A program made the position numbers and the translations under genes. A stretch of DNA of 54,009 bases from RGDT01 sp964630925. Lineage in GTDB: Bacteria > Planctomycetota > Planctomycetia > Gemmatales > Gemmataceae. Shown here piece by piece: positions 33,850-42,474 of the stretch; positions within the stretch are counted from its first letter, which is position 1; the number at the start of each line of letters is the position of its first letter. The DNA lies in assembly GCA_964630925.1 (NCBI GenBank), contig CAZVZK010000069.1, positions 1 through 54,009 of the forward strand, given 5' to 3'. The notes below the pieces were generated by a model, which worked only from the letters and a program-made list of their open reading frames with translations, was not told the DNA's origin and made no database searches.

Positions 33850-33959
33850 CTCCCATCAGGGAATTGTGGCGCAGACCGGGGAGTTGCTTGCGTGGTGGCA
33901 TGTGGGAGGCTACCATGACCACGCAAATGAACAGAAGCCACGACAGGAAAGGGATCGCC

Positions 33960-34952
33960 ATGCCCCGCCCCCGCCGCGCGTTCACGCTCATCGAGCTATT
34001 GGTCGTCATTGCGATCATCGCCGTCCTCATCGGGCTCTTGCTCCCGGCCGTCCAGAAGGTCCGCGAGGCCGCGTCGCGCCTGCAATGCCAGAACAACCTC
34101 AAGCAGCTCGGCATCGCCATGCACAGCTTCCACCTCACCCGAGAAAAGTTCCCCGCCGGCTGCGAGTACGCCGAGCAGCACTCACAGAGCCGCAACGCCC
34201 CGGTCCAGTCGTGGACGTTCGACCTCCTCCCCTACCTCGAGCAGGACGCGGCCTACAGGCAGATCAACTTCGGCCCCGCGCCCGCTGGGGTCTCGTGGAC
34301 GGACTGGAACGGCCTCGCGGGCGCCTTCAAGCCGCGCATCCCCGTCTACCGTTGCCCCAGCGATAACCCCGGCACCTGCCTCTACTCGACGTGGGCCGGC
34401 AGCCGCTCCAGCTACGTCGCCTGCTACAGCCCGGATGGGATCTTCGTCCAGGCGGGGGCGAGGCTTTACGGGTGGTTCCAGTACGACACCTACTCCGTCG
34501 ATCCCAAGTGGAACCCGACCGGGCGGCGTGCCCTGTTCGCCATGAATTCGACGCCCCGCTCGACCAACACGGTCACGGACGGGCTGTCGAACACCATGGC
34601 GTTCTCCGAGACCATCGCGGGGCCGGACGGCTCGCTGGACTACCGGGGGCAGTGGTGGCACGTCTCCGGCGGGTCGATGTACACGTGCCGCTTCGGCCCG
34701 AACACCAGGACGCCGGACCTGTTCTCCTACCTCGGCGACATCTACTGCATCTCCCGCCCCCAGGCGCCGTGCGTCGTCAACGGCCCGGACTGGAGCACGG
34801 TGGAGAACTACGCCCGCAGCCGACACCCCGGCGGCGTGGACGTGTGCCTCGCCGACGGGAGTGTCCGCTTCATCCAGAACGCGATCAGCGTCACCACCTG
34901 GCAGGCCCTCGCCAGCATCGACGGGAACGAGGTGATGGGCAGCGACTTCTGA
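33960..34952 (+). CDS. DUF1559 pilin-like (H-X9-DG) secreted protein, first copy
   Basis: Start at ATG 33960 after GAAAGGG; in-frame ATGs 11-15 codons upstream are less likely. In the 330-residue product the N-terminus is a type IV pilin/pseudopilin signal ('RRAFTLIELLVVIAIIAVLI'), cut before the Phe by a prepilin peptidase. The adjacent 'PAVQKVREAASRLQCQNNLK' is the DUF1559 signature, and the C-terminus has H-X9-DG in 'RHPGGVDVCLADGSVRF'. These surface or secretion-system proteins are massively expanded in planctomycetes. Their exact role is unknown. A second copy follows 74 bp later. Confidence 0.93.
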   Translation: MPRPRRAFTLIELLVVIAIIAVLIGLLLPAVQKVREAASRLQCQNNLKQLGIAMHSFHLTREKFPAGCEYAEQHSQSRNAPVQSWTFDLLPYLEQDAAYRQINFGPAPAGVSWTDWNGLAGAFKPRIPVYRCPSDNPGTCLYSTWAGSRSSYVACYSPDGIFVQAGARLYGWFQYDTYSVDPKWNPTGRRALFAMNSTPRSTNTVTDGLSNTMAFSETIAGPDGSLDYRGQWWHVSGGSMYTCRFGPNTRTPDLFSYLGDIYCISRPQAPCVVNGPDWSTVENYARSRHPGGVDVCLADGSVRFIQNAISVTTWQALASIDGNEVMGSDF

Positions 34953-35026
34953 CGGAATCCGGCGCAGGGCCGCGGGGCCGGTGCGTGGGGGTTGATAGGA
35001 TGACCGACACACCACGGAGAGACGCC

Positions 35027-36004
35027 ATGCCCCGCCTCCGCCGCGCTTTCACGCTGATCGAGCTGCTGGTGGTGATCGCCATCATCGCGGTCCTGATCGG
35101 CCTGCTGCTGCCCGCCGTCCAGAAGGTCCGCGAGGCCGCCGCACGACTCAAGTGCCAGAACAACCTCAAGCAGATCGGACTCGCACTCCACAACTACCAC
35201 GATGTCGCCGGCAGTTTCCCGCCGGGGGTCAAGGCGTCCGTGAGGTGGGCGCGGAACCGGCCCGGCGAGGGCGGGTGGGAGTGGACCTACTTCCTCCACC
35301 TCCTGCTGCCGTACATCGAGCAGGAGTCGTACTTCAAGGCAATCGACGGGCCGAACTTCAATCTTTCGACCTCGGGGCTGTGGGGGCCGCCCGTTTGGCC
35401 GGCGATCCTCGACAACCGGGACATCCCGGTCTGGCTCTGCCCCAGCGACGGGGTCGGCAAGAACGTGGACGTCGGGACAGGTGAGCAAGGCACGCCCTAC
35501 TACCTGTCCCGGTCGAACTACCGGGGCATGTTCTCCGGCTTCAACGACGGCGAGAACTACTACCAGACTAACCCACAGCAGAATGCCGCCTTCGGCTACG
35601 GCACCGGGCGGCGCATGCTCGAGCTCGCCGACGGGCTGAGCGGGACAGTGGTGGTGACCGAGGCCGTCACATCGCCGGGCCGGTTCGAGGCCCGCAACGG
35701 CGTCTACACGAACCGCGCGGGCTGCCAGTTCCTCTACGCGACGAACACGCCGAACACCACGACCCCCGACAACCTCTGGGATTCCAACGCGACGACCAAC
35801 CTCAATCTCCCCCAACGCAACTTGCCGGTCGTCGTCGGCCCCTGGGATGCGAATCACGCGGCAGCGCGGAGCCGGCACCCCGGCGGCGTCAACTGCCTGC
35901 TCGGCGACGGCGGCGTCAAGTTCGTCTCCAATTCCGTGAGCCTGGCGACCTGGCGCGCGGCCGCCAGCATCGCCGGCGACGAGGCCCCCGGCAATGACTT
36001 CTGA
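35027..36004 (+). CDS. DUF1559 pilin-like (H-X9-DG) secreted protein, second copy
   Basis: The 325-residue product has the same prepilin leader as its neighbour ('RRAFTLIELLVVIAIIAVLI'), the DUF1559 core 'EAAARLKCQNNLKQIGLALH', and a terminal H-X9-DG in 'RHPGGVNCLLGDGGVKF'. The middle differs strongly from the first copy (for example 'WTYFLHLLLPYIEQESYF', 'LADGLSGTVVVTEAVTSP'), so the duplication is old. A CGGAGAG site precedes the ATG. Its last 11 bases overlap the start of the kinase gene, so translation of the two may be coupled. Confidence 0.93.
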   Translation: MPRLRRAFTLIELLVVIAIIAVLIGLLLPAVQKVREAAARLKCQNNLKQIGLALHNYHDVAGSFPPGVKASVRWARNRPGEGGWEWTYFLHLLLPYIEQESYFKAIDGPNFNLSTSGLWGPPVWPAILDNRDIPVWLCPSDGVGKNVDVGTGEQGTPYYLSRSNYRGMFSGFNDGENYYQTNPQQNAAFGYGTGRRMLELADGLSGTVVVTEAVTSPGRFEARNGVYTNRAGCQFLYATNTPNTTTPDNLWDSNATTNLNLPQRNLPVVVGPWDANHAAARSRHPGGVNCLLGDGGVKFVSNSVSLATWRAAASIAGDEAPGNDF

Positions 36005-38261
36005 CCCCCTCCCGCCCATGTCCGGCCTCGACGCGACCACCTCCCCCGAGGCGGCAGACCCGGAGGCCACCACGCCCCCCGACGGCGGCCCCGAGGCCAC
36101 CTCCATCAACGCCCCCTGCGCCGGCGGCCCGGCGGCCCCGCCCCTCGGCCGCTACATCCTCATCGAGAAGCACGCCAAGGGCGGCATGGGCGAGGTCCTC
36201 CGCGCCACCGACACCGAGCTGGGCCGCGAGGTCGCCTTCAAACGCATCCAGGACGACTTCGCCGACCGCGAGGACGTGCGCCGCCGCTTCGAACGAGAGG
36301 CCCGCATCACCGGCAACCTCGAGCACCCCGGCGTCATCCCCGTCTACGGCCTCGGCGCCGGCCCCGACGGGCGGCCGTACTACGCCATGCGCTTCGTCCG
36401 CGGCGACTCCCTCCTCAAGGCCGTCACCGCCTACCACAAGGACGGCCAGAAGGCCGCCGGCGCGCGGGCCATCGCCTTCCGCGAGCTGCTCCAGCGCTTC
36501 GTCGCCGCGTGTAACGCCGTGGCCTATGCCCACTCGCGCGGCGTGATCCACCGCGACCTGAAGCCCGACAACATCATGCTCGGCCCCTTCGGCGAGACGC
36601 TCGTCGTCGATTGGGGCCTCGCCGCCGTCGTCAAGGAGGACGGACGCGACAAGGGGGGGGCCGACGGCCCTCCGCCGTTCGATGACTCCTTGAAGACGCA
36701 GGCCGGCGTCATGATGGGGACGCCGGCGTACATGCCCCCCGAGCAGGCCGCCGGCGAGGCCACCGCCGCCAGCGACGTGTTCAGCCTCGGGGCGACGCTG
36801 TACCACCTCCTCGCCGGCGCGCCGCCGTTCAAGGGCAAGCCGATACGCGACCTCCTCCAGGACATCACGTCCGCGTCGTTCCCCGCGCCGCGCCGGGCCA
36901 ACCCCGCCGTGGCGCCGGCACTCGACGCGATCTGCCGCAAGGCCATGAGCCGCCACCCCGCCGCCCGCTACTCCTCGCCGCTGGAATTGGCCGCCGAGGT
37001 CGAACGCTGGCTGGCCGACGAGCCCGTCCTCGCCTACCCGGAGCCGCTCGGCGAGCGTCTGCGCCGCTGGGCCAAGCGCAACCCGGTCATCGTGAGGACG
37101 ACCCTGGCGGTGTTGTTGATCGGCCTGCCGCTGCTGGCCGTCGGCCTGTACCTCGTGAACGAGGCCCGTGCGGAGGCCGTCGAGGCGGACAGGCTCAAGG
37201 CGGATGCGCTACGGCGTGAGCGGGCGGCCCACGCGGGGACGGCCAAGGCGCATGACCGGAGCCGCCTCGCGCTGGACACCGTCACGGACCACGTCCTCGG
37301 GCGTGTGCTGGGCAGACAACGTCTCGCAGCCGGGGATACCGCCGCGCTGCTCCGTGACATCGTCCGCGTCTACGCCGACGTGGGCGAGCTGTCGGCCCGT
37401 GCGTCGTTGCGCGTCGCCGCCCTCCACGAGCGGCTCGGTGATGCGGAGGAGGCTGCCCGGTGTTACGCCGACGCCATCGCCGGCCTCCGCAAGGCCGGCG
37501 GCGAACGCCGCCTGCTCGCCAGCGCCCTTTGCGGCAGGGCGCGTGTAATCCAGTGGACGGATGCCGCCGAGGCCGAGAGGGCGATCGGGGAGGGGCTGGA
37601 GCTGTGCGACCAGGAGCGGAAGGCGCACCCGAAGGACGAGGACCGGCAGGCCGACTTCAACGAGGCGGTGCTGGACGCGGCCGACCTGATGCTCGCCGAC
37701 GGCAGGCCCGAGGAGGCCGACAAGCTCTATCTCCTCCTCGTGGCGGCGGGGGCCAAGAACGCCGGCAACGACCGGTTCATGGAGCAGATGGGCCGTGCGT
37801 CGCTGGGCATGGGGATGGGGCTGCTCAGACGCACGCGGGTGCCGCCCGCCGCCGTTGTGGCTCACCGGAACGCTTCCAACGTGTTCCGGGTGATGGAGGC
37901 GAAGAGGCCCGACGAGCCGCGCTGGGCGATGCTCCGGCTCCAGGCCGACGAGGGGCTGGCGGCGGCGCTGCACCGCACCGGCGAGAGCGCCGCCGCCGAG
38001 CCGATGCATCGCGAGGCCATCGCAGGGCTACGCGCGCTCGCGCGGGCCAACCCGTCGGTGGGCGACATCCGGGAGTCGCTCGTGGCCGCCCTGGTCAATC
38101 ACGCCGCCACGCTCGAAGGGCTGAAGCAACAGCGCGAGGCCGACGCCGTCCACCTGGACGCAATCGCCGAGCTGGTGCGCCTGCGGCGGATGTACCCGGC
38201 CCGCCGGCCCCTCCGCGACCACATCGAGGCCCTCGAGAAACTCGTCGGGCCGAGGCGTTGA
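35994..38261 (+). CDS. membrane Ser/Thr protein kinase (PknB type) with helical C-terminus
   Basis: The 755-residue product has a kinase domain at about residues 53-330. The Gly loop is 'KHAKGGMGEVLRAT', the Lys83 anchor is in 'REVAFKRI', the catalytic loop is 'HRDLKPDN' (Asp188), and the metal motif is 'VVDWGLA' (Asp206, DWG instead of DFG, usual in this clade); 'MPPEQAAGEATAASDVFSLG' completes it. A membrane helix follows at about 365-388, then TPR-like helices ('DAEEAARCYADAIAGLRKAG', 'AAEPMHREAIAGLRALARAN'). The start overlaps the DUF1559 stop by 11 bases. It probably senses with the outer TPR part and phosphorylates cytoplasmic targets. Confidence 0.92.
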   Translation: MTSDPLPPMSGLDATTSPEAADPEATTPPDGGPEATSINAPCAGGPAAPPLGRYILIEKHAKGGMGEVLRATDTELGREVAFKRIQDDFADREDVRRRFEREARITGNLEHPGVIPVYGLGAGPDGRPYYAMRFVRGDSLLKAVTAYHKDGQKAAGARAIAFRELLQRFVAACNAVAYAHSRGVIHRDLKPDNIMLGPFGETLVVDWGLAAVVKEDGRDKGGADGPPPFDDSLKTQAGVMMGTPAYMPPEQAAGEATAASDVFSLGATLYHLLAGAPPFKGKPIRDLLQDITSASFPAPRRANPAVAPALDAICRKAMSRHPAARYSSPLELAAEVERWLADEPVLAYPEPLGERLRRWAKRNPVIVRTTLAVLLIGLPLLAVGLYLVNEARAEAVEADRLKADALRRERAAHAGTAKAHDRSRLALDTVTDHVLGRVLGRQRLAAGDTAALLRDIVRVYADVGELSARASLRVAALHERLGDAEEAARCYADAIAGLRKAGGERRLLASALCGRARVIQWTDAAEAERAIGEGLELCDQERKAHPKDEDRQADFNEAVLDAADLMLADGRPEEADKLYLLLVAAGAKNAGNDRFMEQMGRASLGMGMGLLRRTRVPPAAVVAHRNASNVFRVMEAKRPDEPRWAMLRLQADEGLAAALHRTGESAAAEPMHREAIAGLRALARANPSVGDIRESLVAALVNHAATLEGLKQQREADAVHLDAIAELVRLRRMYPARRPLRDHIEALEKLVGPRR

Positions 38262-38262
38262 C

Positions 38263-39570
38263 TCACTCCGCCAGCGCCTTCGCCTTCTTCACGATCAGCC
38301 CCTCGGCCTCGTCCGCCCACCGCGACGGCAGGCCGTAGTACACCACCGACGAGTCGGCCTCGTAGCCGCCCTCCTTGAGGACGCGCCTCGACCCGACGTA
38401 GGCCATCACGTCGTTGGCGTACCCCGCCACCCACACCGTGCCGGCCATCTCCTTCTTGAGCCTCAACGCGTAATCGACGCACACCTCGCCGCCCAGCGCC
38501 ACCCACGTCACCGGCCCGACCTTCCACACCTGCACCGGGTAGTGGCGGTAATGGTCATCGATCTTGCCGCCGTCCTTCAGAACCTTCATCAACTTCTCGG
38601 CGCGTTTGCGCTCGGCGAGGTTCTTGCTCTTCGTCTGCGCCTCGACCTGCTCCTTCGTCGGCACCCTGGCGTACGGCAAGGCGATCTCCTCGTACTTCAT
38701 CGACAGGCCCTTCTCCACCGGCACGAGCTTGCCGGCGAGCGTGTCGTTGACCGCGTCCGCGAGCTGCTTGCCGTAGCCCTTCGCCTGCTCGACCTTGCCG
38801 CGCGGCAGGGGGTTGGCGTCGGCCCCGCAGCCGGTCCAGAACATCGCCACCGCCCCCGGGTGCTTCTTCTCGACCTCGATCTGGGCGAAGCCGGCGTAGT
38901 CGCCGGACCACCTGAGGTAGCTCATCGTCGTGTTGTGGCAGGCGTACCCGAACGCCGCCGCGATCAACTTCCCCTTCGCGTCTTCCACCCTCAGGACCGG
39001 CACGGCGTGATCGACGGGCCCGTCGGGGTTGAAGCCGTTGATGATGCCCTTGTCGGTCACCTGCCTCCGGTTGACAGCGAACCGCGCCGTCCCCTGCCCC
39101 ACCGACAGCCTCGCCGGCGCAAGCTTCGACACGGCGTCGGTGATGGCCTCGGCGAACAGCCCGCGCAGGCGCCGGGTGTACGGCGCGATCTTCTTGGCCT
39201 CCGCCTCGGGCATGGGGTACATGTCCTCGAGGTTGTCCGCGACCACCGGGCCGCAGTGCGTGTGCGAGCAGGTCAGCATGAGTTGCTCGCGTTTCAGGCC
39301 CGGCTTCTTCGCCACGGCGGCGCGCACGTCCTCGGCCAGCGAGCGCGGGATGCCGATGAGGTCGCTGGTGACGAGGACGGCGCGGGTGCCGGCGGGCGAC
39401 TCGACGGCGAGCGCCTTGACGTACAGCTCGGTCTCCTTGCCCTCGCCGGGCGCCTTGCGGCCGGCGTAGCCGGCCATCCACATGGATTCGGCGGGCGTGA
39501 TGACGCGGGTGGCGACGCCGGCCTTCCACGTCGGATCGGCGGCGCAAAGGAGGAGCAGGAGGGAGAGCAT
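38263..39570 (-). CDS. secreted neutral/alkaline ceramidase-like hydrolase
   Basis: The 435-residue product starts at 39570 with a short leader (MLSLLLLLCA). It matches the neutral/alkaline non-lysosomal ceramidase N-terminal domain: 'AGVATRVITPAESMWMAGYA', 'LVTSDLIGIPRSLAEDV', 'MLTCSHTHCGP' (zinc-binding His pair), 'AFGYACHNTTMSYLRWSGDY' and 'FWTGCGADANPLPRG'. The known family cleaves the amide of ceramide; many planctomycete members have unknown amide substrates. The C-terminal immunoglobulin-like domain of full ceramidases is missing. Its stop is one base from the kinase stop, so the two genes converge. Confidence 0.88.
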   Translation of the reverse strand: MLSLLLLLCAADPTWKAGVATRVITPAESMWMAGYAGRKAPGEGKETELYVKALAVESPAGTRAVLVTSDLIGIPRSLAEDVRAAVAKKPGLKREQLMLTCSHTHCGPVVADNLEDMYPMPEAEAKKIAPYTRRLRGLFAEAITDAVSKLAPARLSVGQGTARFAVNRRQVTDKGIINGFNPDGPVDHAVPVLRVEDAKGKLIAAAFGYACHNTTMSYLRWSGDYAGFAQIEVEKKHPGAVAMFWTGCGADANPLPRGKVEQAKGYGKQLADAVNDTLAGKLVPVEKGLSMKYEEIALPYARVPTKEQVEAQTKSKNLAERKRAEKLMKVLKDGGKIDDHYRHYPVQVWKVGPVTWVALGGEVCVDYALRLKKEMAGTVWVAGYANDVMAYVGSRRVLKEGGYEADSSVVYYGLPSRWADEAEGLIVKKAKALAE

Positions 39571-39702
39571 GGAGGAGGCTCCGGGGTGATGGCGGGATGG
39601 GGGATGAGATACGATGAAGCCGACGGGAGGGCCACCGCGACGCCCTGACGCGCCCTCCATACACTGGACGGGAGCCTGCCTCACCCCGACGAGGGCATTT
39701 TC

Positions 39703-41268
39703 GTGTCGAGCCACGCTCCCACCGCCAACGTCCCCCCGCCTCAACCGTTCACCTTCCAGATCTGGCTCATCCTGATCATCGCCTCCATCGGCTTCGCGTT
39801 CGACATCTACGAATTGCTCATGCTGCCGCTCATCCTGCGGCCCGCCCTCGCGGACTTCGGCATCCCGGCCATGATCGACGGCGTCAAGAACCCCGCCTTC
39901 GACCGCTGGGTGCAGCTCATGTTCTACGTACCCGCCGTCGGCGGCGGGCTCTTCGGCATGCTGGGCGGCTACATGACCGACTGGTTCGGGCGCCGCAGCG
40001 TCCTCACCTGGAGCATCCTCCTCTACGCCGTCAGCGCCTTCCTCGCCGGCTTCAGCACCGGCCCGTGGATGCTCCTCGTCCTCCGCACCACGACCTTCAT
40101 CGGCGTGTGCGTCGAGTTCGTCGCCGCCGTCGCGTGGCTCGCCGAATTGTTCCCCAACCCGCACCAGCGCGAGAACGTCCTCGGCTACACCCAGGCGTTC
40201 TCCTCCATCGGCGGGCTGCTCGTCGCCACGGCGAACTCCCTCGCGGTGGCCCTCGCCGAGAACGGCCAGCTCCCCTCCGTCGTCATGCCCGAATTCCTCA
40301 CCGGCCTGTTCGGCACCATCGACATCAAGTCCGACGACTCCCTGCCCTGGCGGTACACGCTGATGAGCGGCCTCATCCCCGCCATCCCGCTCATCCTCAT
40401 CCGCCCCTTCCTGCCCGAGAGCCCGGCGTGGCAGAAGAAGAAGTCGGAGGGCACCCTCAAGCGTCCGAGCTTCGTCGGCCTCTTCTCGCCCGAATTGCGC
40501 ACGACGACGATCGTGACGGCGATCATGTTCGCGTGCAGCTACGGCGCGGCGTTCGGCGCCATCCAGCAGATGCCGCAGATCGCCCCCGGCCTGACGAAGG
40601 ACGTGAAGGAGTACGCCGCCAAGATCGAGAAGGGGCAGAAGGAGAAGAACGAGCAGCGCAAGGCACGCAACGAGCCGGAGAAGCCCGTCGCCAAGGGCAA
40701 GGCCCTGGACAAGTTGGCCGAGCAGAAGCTCGCCAGCGACTACACCAAGGTCCAGGAGATCGGCGGCCTGCTGGGGCGGTTCCTCCTGGCGGCCATCGCC
40801 GTGGCCATCGTCAGCCGCCGCGCCCTGCTGTGGATCTTCCAGGTGCCCGGCATGTTCATCATGCCGGTGTTCTTCTGGTACTTCCTGACGATCCCGAACG
40901 AGACGTATTTCCGCATCCCCATGGAGTGGGCCGGCGTCGGGAGCTTGCCCATCACGAACGTCTCGATCGGCATGATGCTCGCCGGCTTCTTCACCGTCGG
41001 CCAGTTCAGCTTCTGGGGCAACTACCTGCCACGCGTCTACCCCGTCCATCTGCGCGGCACGGGCGAGAGCTTCGCCGCCAACATCGGCGGGCGTCTGATC
41101 GGCACGTCGTTCGCCGCCGTCACCGTCTTCCTGTCGGGCTACATGGCCGGCGACAGCCAGCCGCAGCAATACGCGATGGCGGCCGGCATCGTCGCGGGCT
41201 TCGTCTACGTCGTCGGCTTCATCGCGAGCTTCTGGCTCCCCGAGCCGAAGGGCGAGATGGAGGATTGA
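39703..41268 (+). CDS. MFS transporter (sugar/metabolite:H+ symporter type)
   Basis: The 521-residue product starts at GTG 39703 after GAGG. It has twelve probable helices. The conserved loop 2-3 motif is 'GYMTDWFGRRSVLTWS', and helix 4/5 has 'AWLAELFPNPHQRENVLGYT'. A charged central loop of about 60 residues ('KIEKGQKEKNEQRKARNEPE') is longer than usual. 'FTVGQFSFWGNYLPRVYPVH' and 'RGTGESFAANIGGRLIGT' mark the second half. The closest general class is the sugar/metabolite symporters. The substrate is unknown and no catabolic genes flank it. Confidence 0.85.
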   Translation: MSSHAPTANVPPPQPFTFQIWLILIIASIGFAFDIYELLMLPLILRPALADFGIPAMIDGVKNPAFDRWVQLMFYVPAVGGGLFGMLGGYMTDWFGRRSVLTWSILLYAVSAFLAGFSTGPWMLLVLRTTTFIGVCVEFVAAVAWLAELFPNPHQRENVLGYTQAFSSIGGLLVATANSLAVALAENGQLPSVVMPEFLTGLFGTIDIKSDDSLPWRYTLMSGLIPAIPLILIRPFLPESPAWQKKKSEGTLKRPSFVGLFSPELRTTTIVTAIMFACSYGAAFGAIQQMPQIAPGLTKDVKEYAAKIEKGQKEKNEQRKARNEPEKPVAKGKALDKLAEQKLASDYTKVQEIGGLLGRFLLAAIAVAIVSRRALLWIFQVPGMFIMPVFFWYFLTIPNETYFRIPMEWAGVGSLPITNVSIGMMLAGFFTVGQFSFWGNYLPRVYPVHLRGTGESFAANIGGRLIGTSFAAVTVFLSGYMAGDSQPQQYAMAAGIVAGFVYVVGFIASFWLPEPKGEMED

Positions 41269-41289
41269 AGGCCGGCCCTGGAGGCTTGC

Positions 41290-41646
41290 AAAGGGGCGGG
41301 CGGCACGGTCATCTCGCAGACCTGTCGCCGTCTTACGCCGGCACGTCCGTCGGAATCGCCGACGGCAAGGTCTTCGTGGCCGGCGACGAGCAGATGGCGG
41401 TGAGCCGGCGTCTCCGGGAGATTCAGCCCGGCCGACGCCGTGTGTTCTTCGTCGAGGCGAGCCCGCACGGCCGCCCTCGTATCTCGGCCGATGTCGGCCT
41501 CGCGGGTGGTCCGATGCTCGTGCCCGGTGACCATCCCGCACCTCGCGAAGATCGACAAGCCGAAGTACACGCACCAGTCGTTCCGCGAGAAGGCCGCCAG
41601 GCATCCCGCCGAGATGTGGCAGGCGTCGGCGGGAAAGAGCCGTTGA
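41290..41646 (+). pseudogene. decayed gene fragments
   Basis: Two protein-like pieces lie in different plus frames. 'YAGTSVGIADGKVFVAGDEQ' is at about 41336-41395. 'VTIPHLAKIDKPKYTHQSFR', then 'EKAARHPAEMWQASAGKSR', runs to the TGA at 41644-41646. No start or single frame joins them, so this is probably a gene that has lost parts and gained frameshifts. The family is not recognised. It marks the left edge of a disturbed region that also holds the truncated tRNA. Confidence 0.4.
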
Positions 41647-41692
41647 CGGCGGGGCGTACGGGGCTAGAATCAGGGGGAGGAAGGACAGATAG

Positions 41693-41723
41693 CTCAGCTG
41701 GTAGAGCGAAGGACTGAAAATCC
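41693..41723 (+). pseudogene. truncated tRNA-Phe (GAA)
   Basis: The 5' half of a tRNA-Phe is clear: an acceptor-like GGACAGA, 'TAGCTCAGCTGGTAGAGC' as the D-arm, then 'AAGGACTGAAAATCC' with anticodon GAA. After 41723 the expected variable loop, T-arm (TTCGANTCC) and acceptor 3' strand are absent. A strong ACCGGGCG/CGCCCGGT hairpin (41723-41739) takes their place. The anticodon stem is only partly paired. It is therefore a broken tRNA, not a functional one. Confidence 0.75.
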
Positions 41724-41861
41724 ACCGGGCGCCGCCCGGTGTCTTCGTTTCTGGGTCGCCGCAAGTCGTTATCTTGCTTGCCTTTGCGACGCGGGATTGG
41801 CCCGGAGAAAAAGTTGCGGGAACCGCAGGAATTCGCGGGTTTTGATACCGTTCCCCGTGGT

Positions 41862-41883
41862 TACCGTATCAATACCGTATCAA
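41862..41883. repeat. two adjacent 11-bp direct repeats
   Basis: TACCGTATCAA occurs twice back to back, and a related GATACCGT lies 18 bases upstream. The site is just beyond the truncated tRNA-Phe and before the island genes. It may be an integrase or regulator binding site; that is a guess. Confidence 0.45.
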
Positions 41884-41897
41884 GCCGCCCCCCCCTG

Positions 41898-42120
41898 CTA
41901 CCCTGCCCGCATGACATGGCAGCACCCCGACGAGGAGGCCATCGCCGCCCTCTGCGAGCGCAGCAAGGCGATGTCGGAGGACATCCAGCGGCAGGTCTGG
42001 GACGACACCAGGCGGGCCTTCCACCAGCTCGCGTACTCGGGGTCGTCCGGCGCGGGGCAGATGATGACCCTGAGCACCTTCCTGCCGTGGGCGGTCAGCA
42101 CGTACGCTGCTGCCCGGACC
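41898..42120 (-). pseudogene. partial paralogue of the 51.2-kb Lys-tail protein gene
   Basis: On the minus strand this frame contains 'GRKVLRVIICPAPDDPEYAS' followed by 'WWKARLVSS'. The intact gene at 51162-51668 has 'ARKVARIILGPAPDDPEYAD' and 'WWRRRLVSV'. The DNA is also clearly alike (around 42029-42070 and 51363-51404). The start and the Lys-rich tail are missing, and the frame ends with TAG at 41898. The plus strand also has a tidy short frame here (MTWQHPDEEAIAALCERSKA at 41911), but the match to the paralogue decides for minus. Between here and 42474 I see no other gene. Confidence 0.6.
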
Positions 42121-42474
42121 AGGGCTCGCTCACGGCTTCTTCTACTTGTTGGGCAGCAGCGGGTGGGGCGAGAAGCGGCGCGTGTCGAACTGGCCCGCGC
42201 CTGGAGAGGCTGGCGTAATTGCCGCGCGGTGGGATTACAAGACGCGCTGTCAAGCCACTCGCGGAACCCGCTTGGGGCGGTGTCCCTCTCGCTGAGAAGC
42301 CGCGGGGGGACGCGACTTCCCCGGCTGCGGCCGGCGACTAATGCCAGGGGTCGAGCGACGGGGTCAGGGGGCCGAGTGGAATTGCCCCGTTGCACAAATT
42401 GCTTAATGGTTGTACACTTTGTATCGGCGGCCCTGAAACCGGTCGGGAGGCGCCGCCGGAAGCGAGGACAACGG

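Noticed and set aside
38263..41604. A 1113-codon minus-strand open frame antisense to the MFS gene
   Set aside because: The ceramidase starts at 39570. The upstream part is low-complexity Asp/Glu/Arg/Gly antisense sequence with no ribosome site.
41693..41760. Complete tRNA-Phe with a group I intron
   Set aside because: No 3' tRNA half is found within the next several hundred bases and no group I core is apparent, so a truncated copy is the simpler reading.
41797..42474. N-terminal 226-codon extension of the XRE-type regulator
   Set aside because: A helix-turn-helix normally starts the protein, GAGGA precedes ATG 42475, and the upstream frame runs antisense through a paralogous gene fragment.
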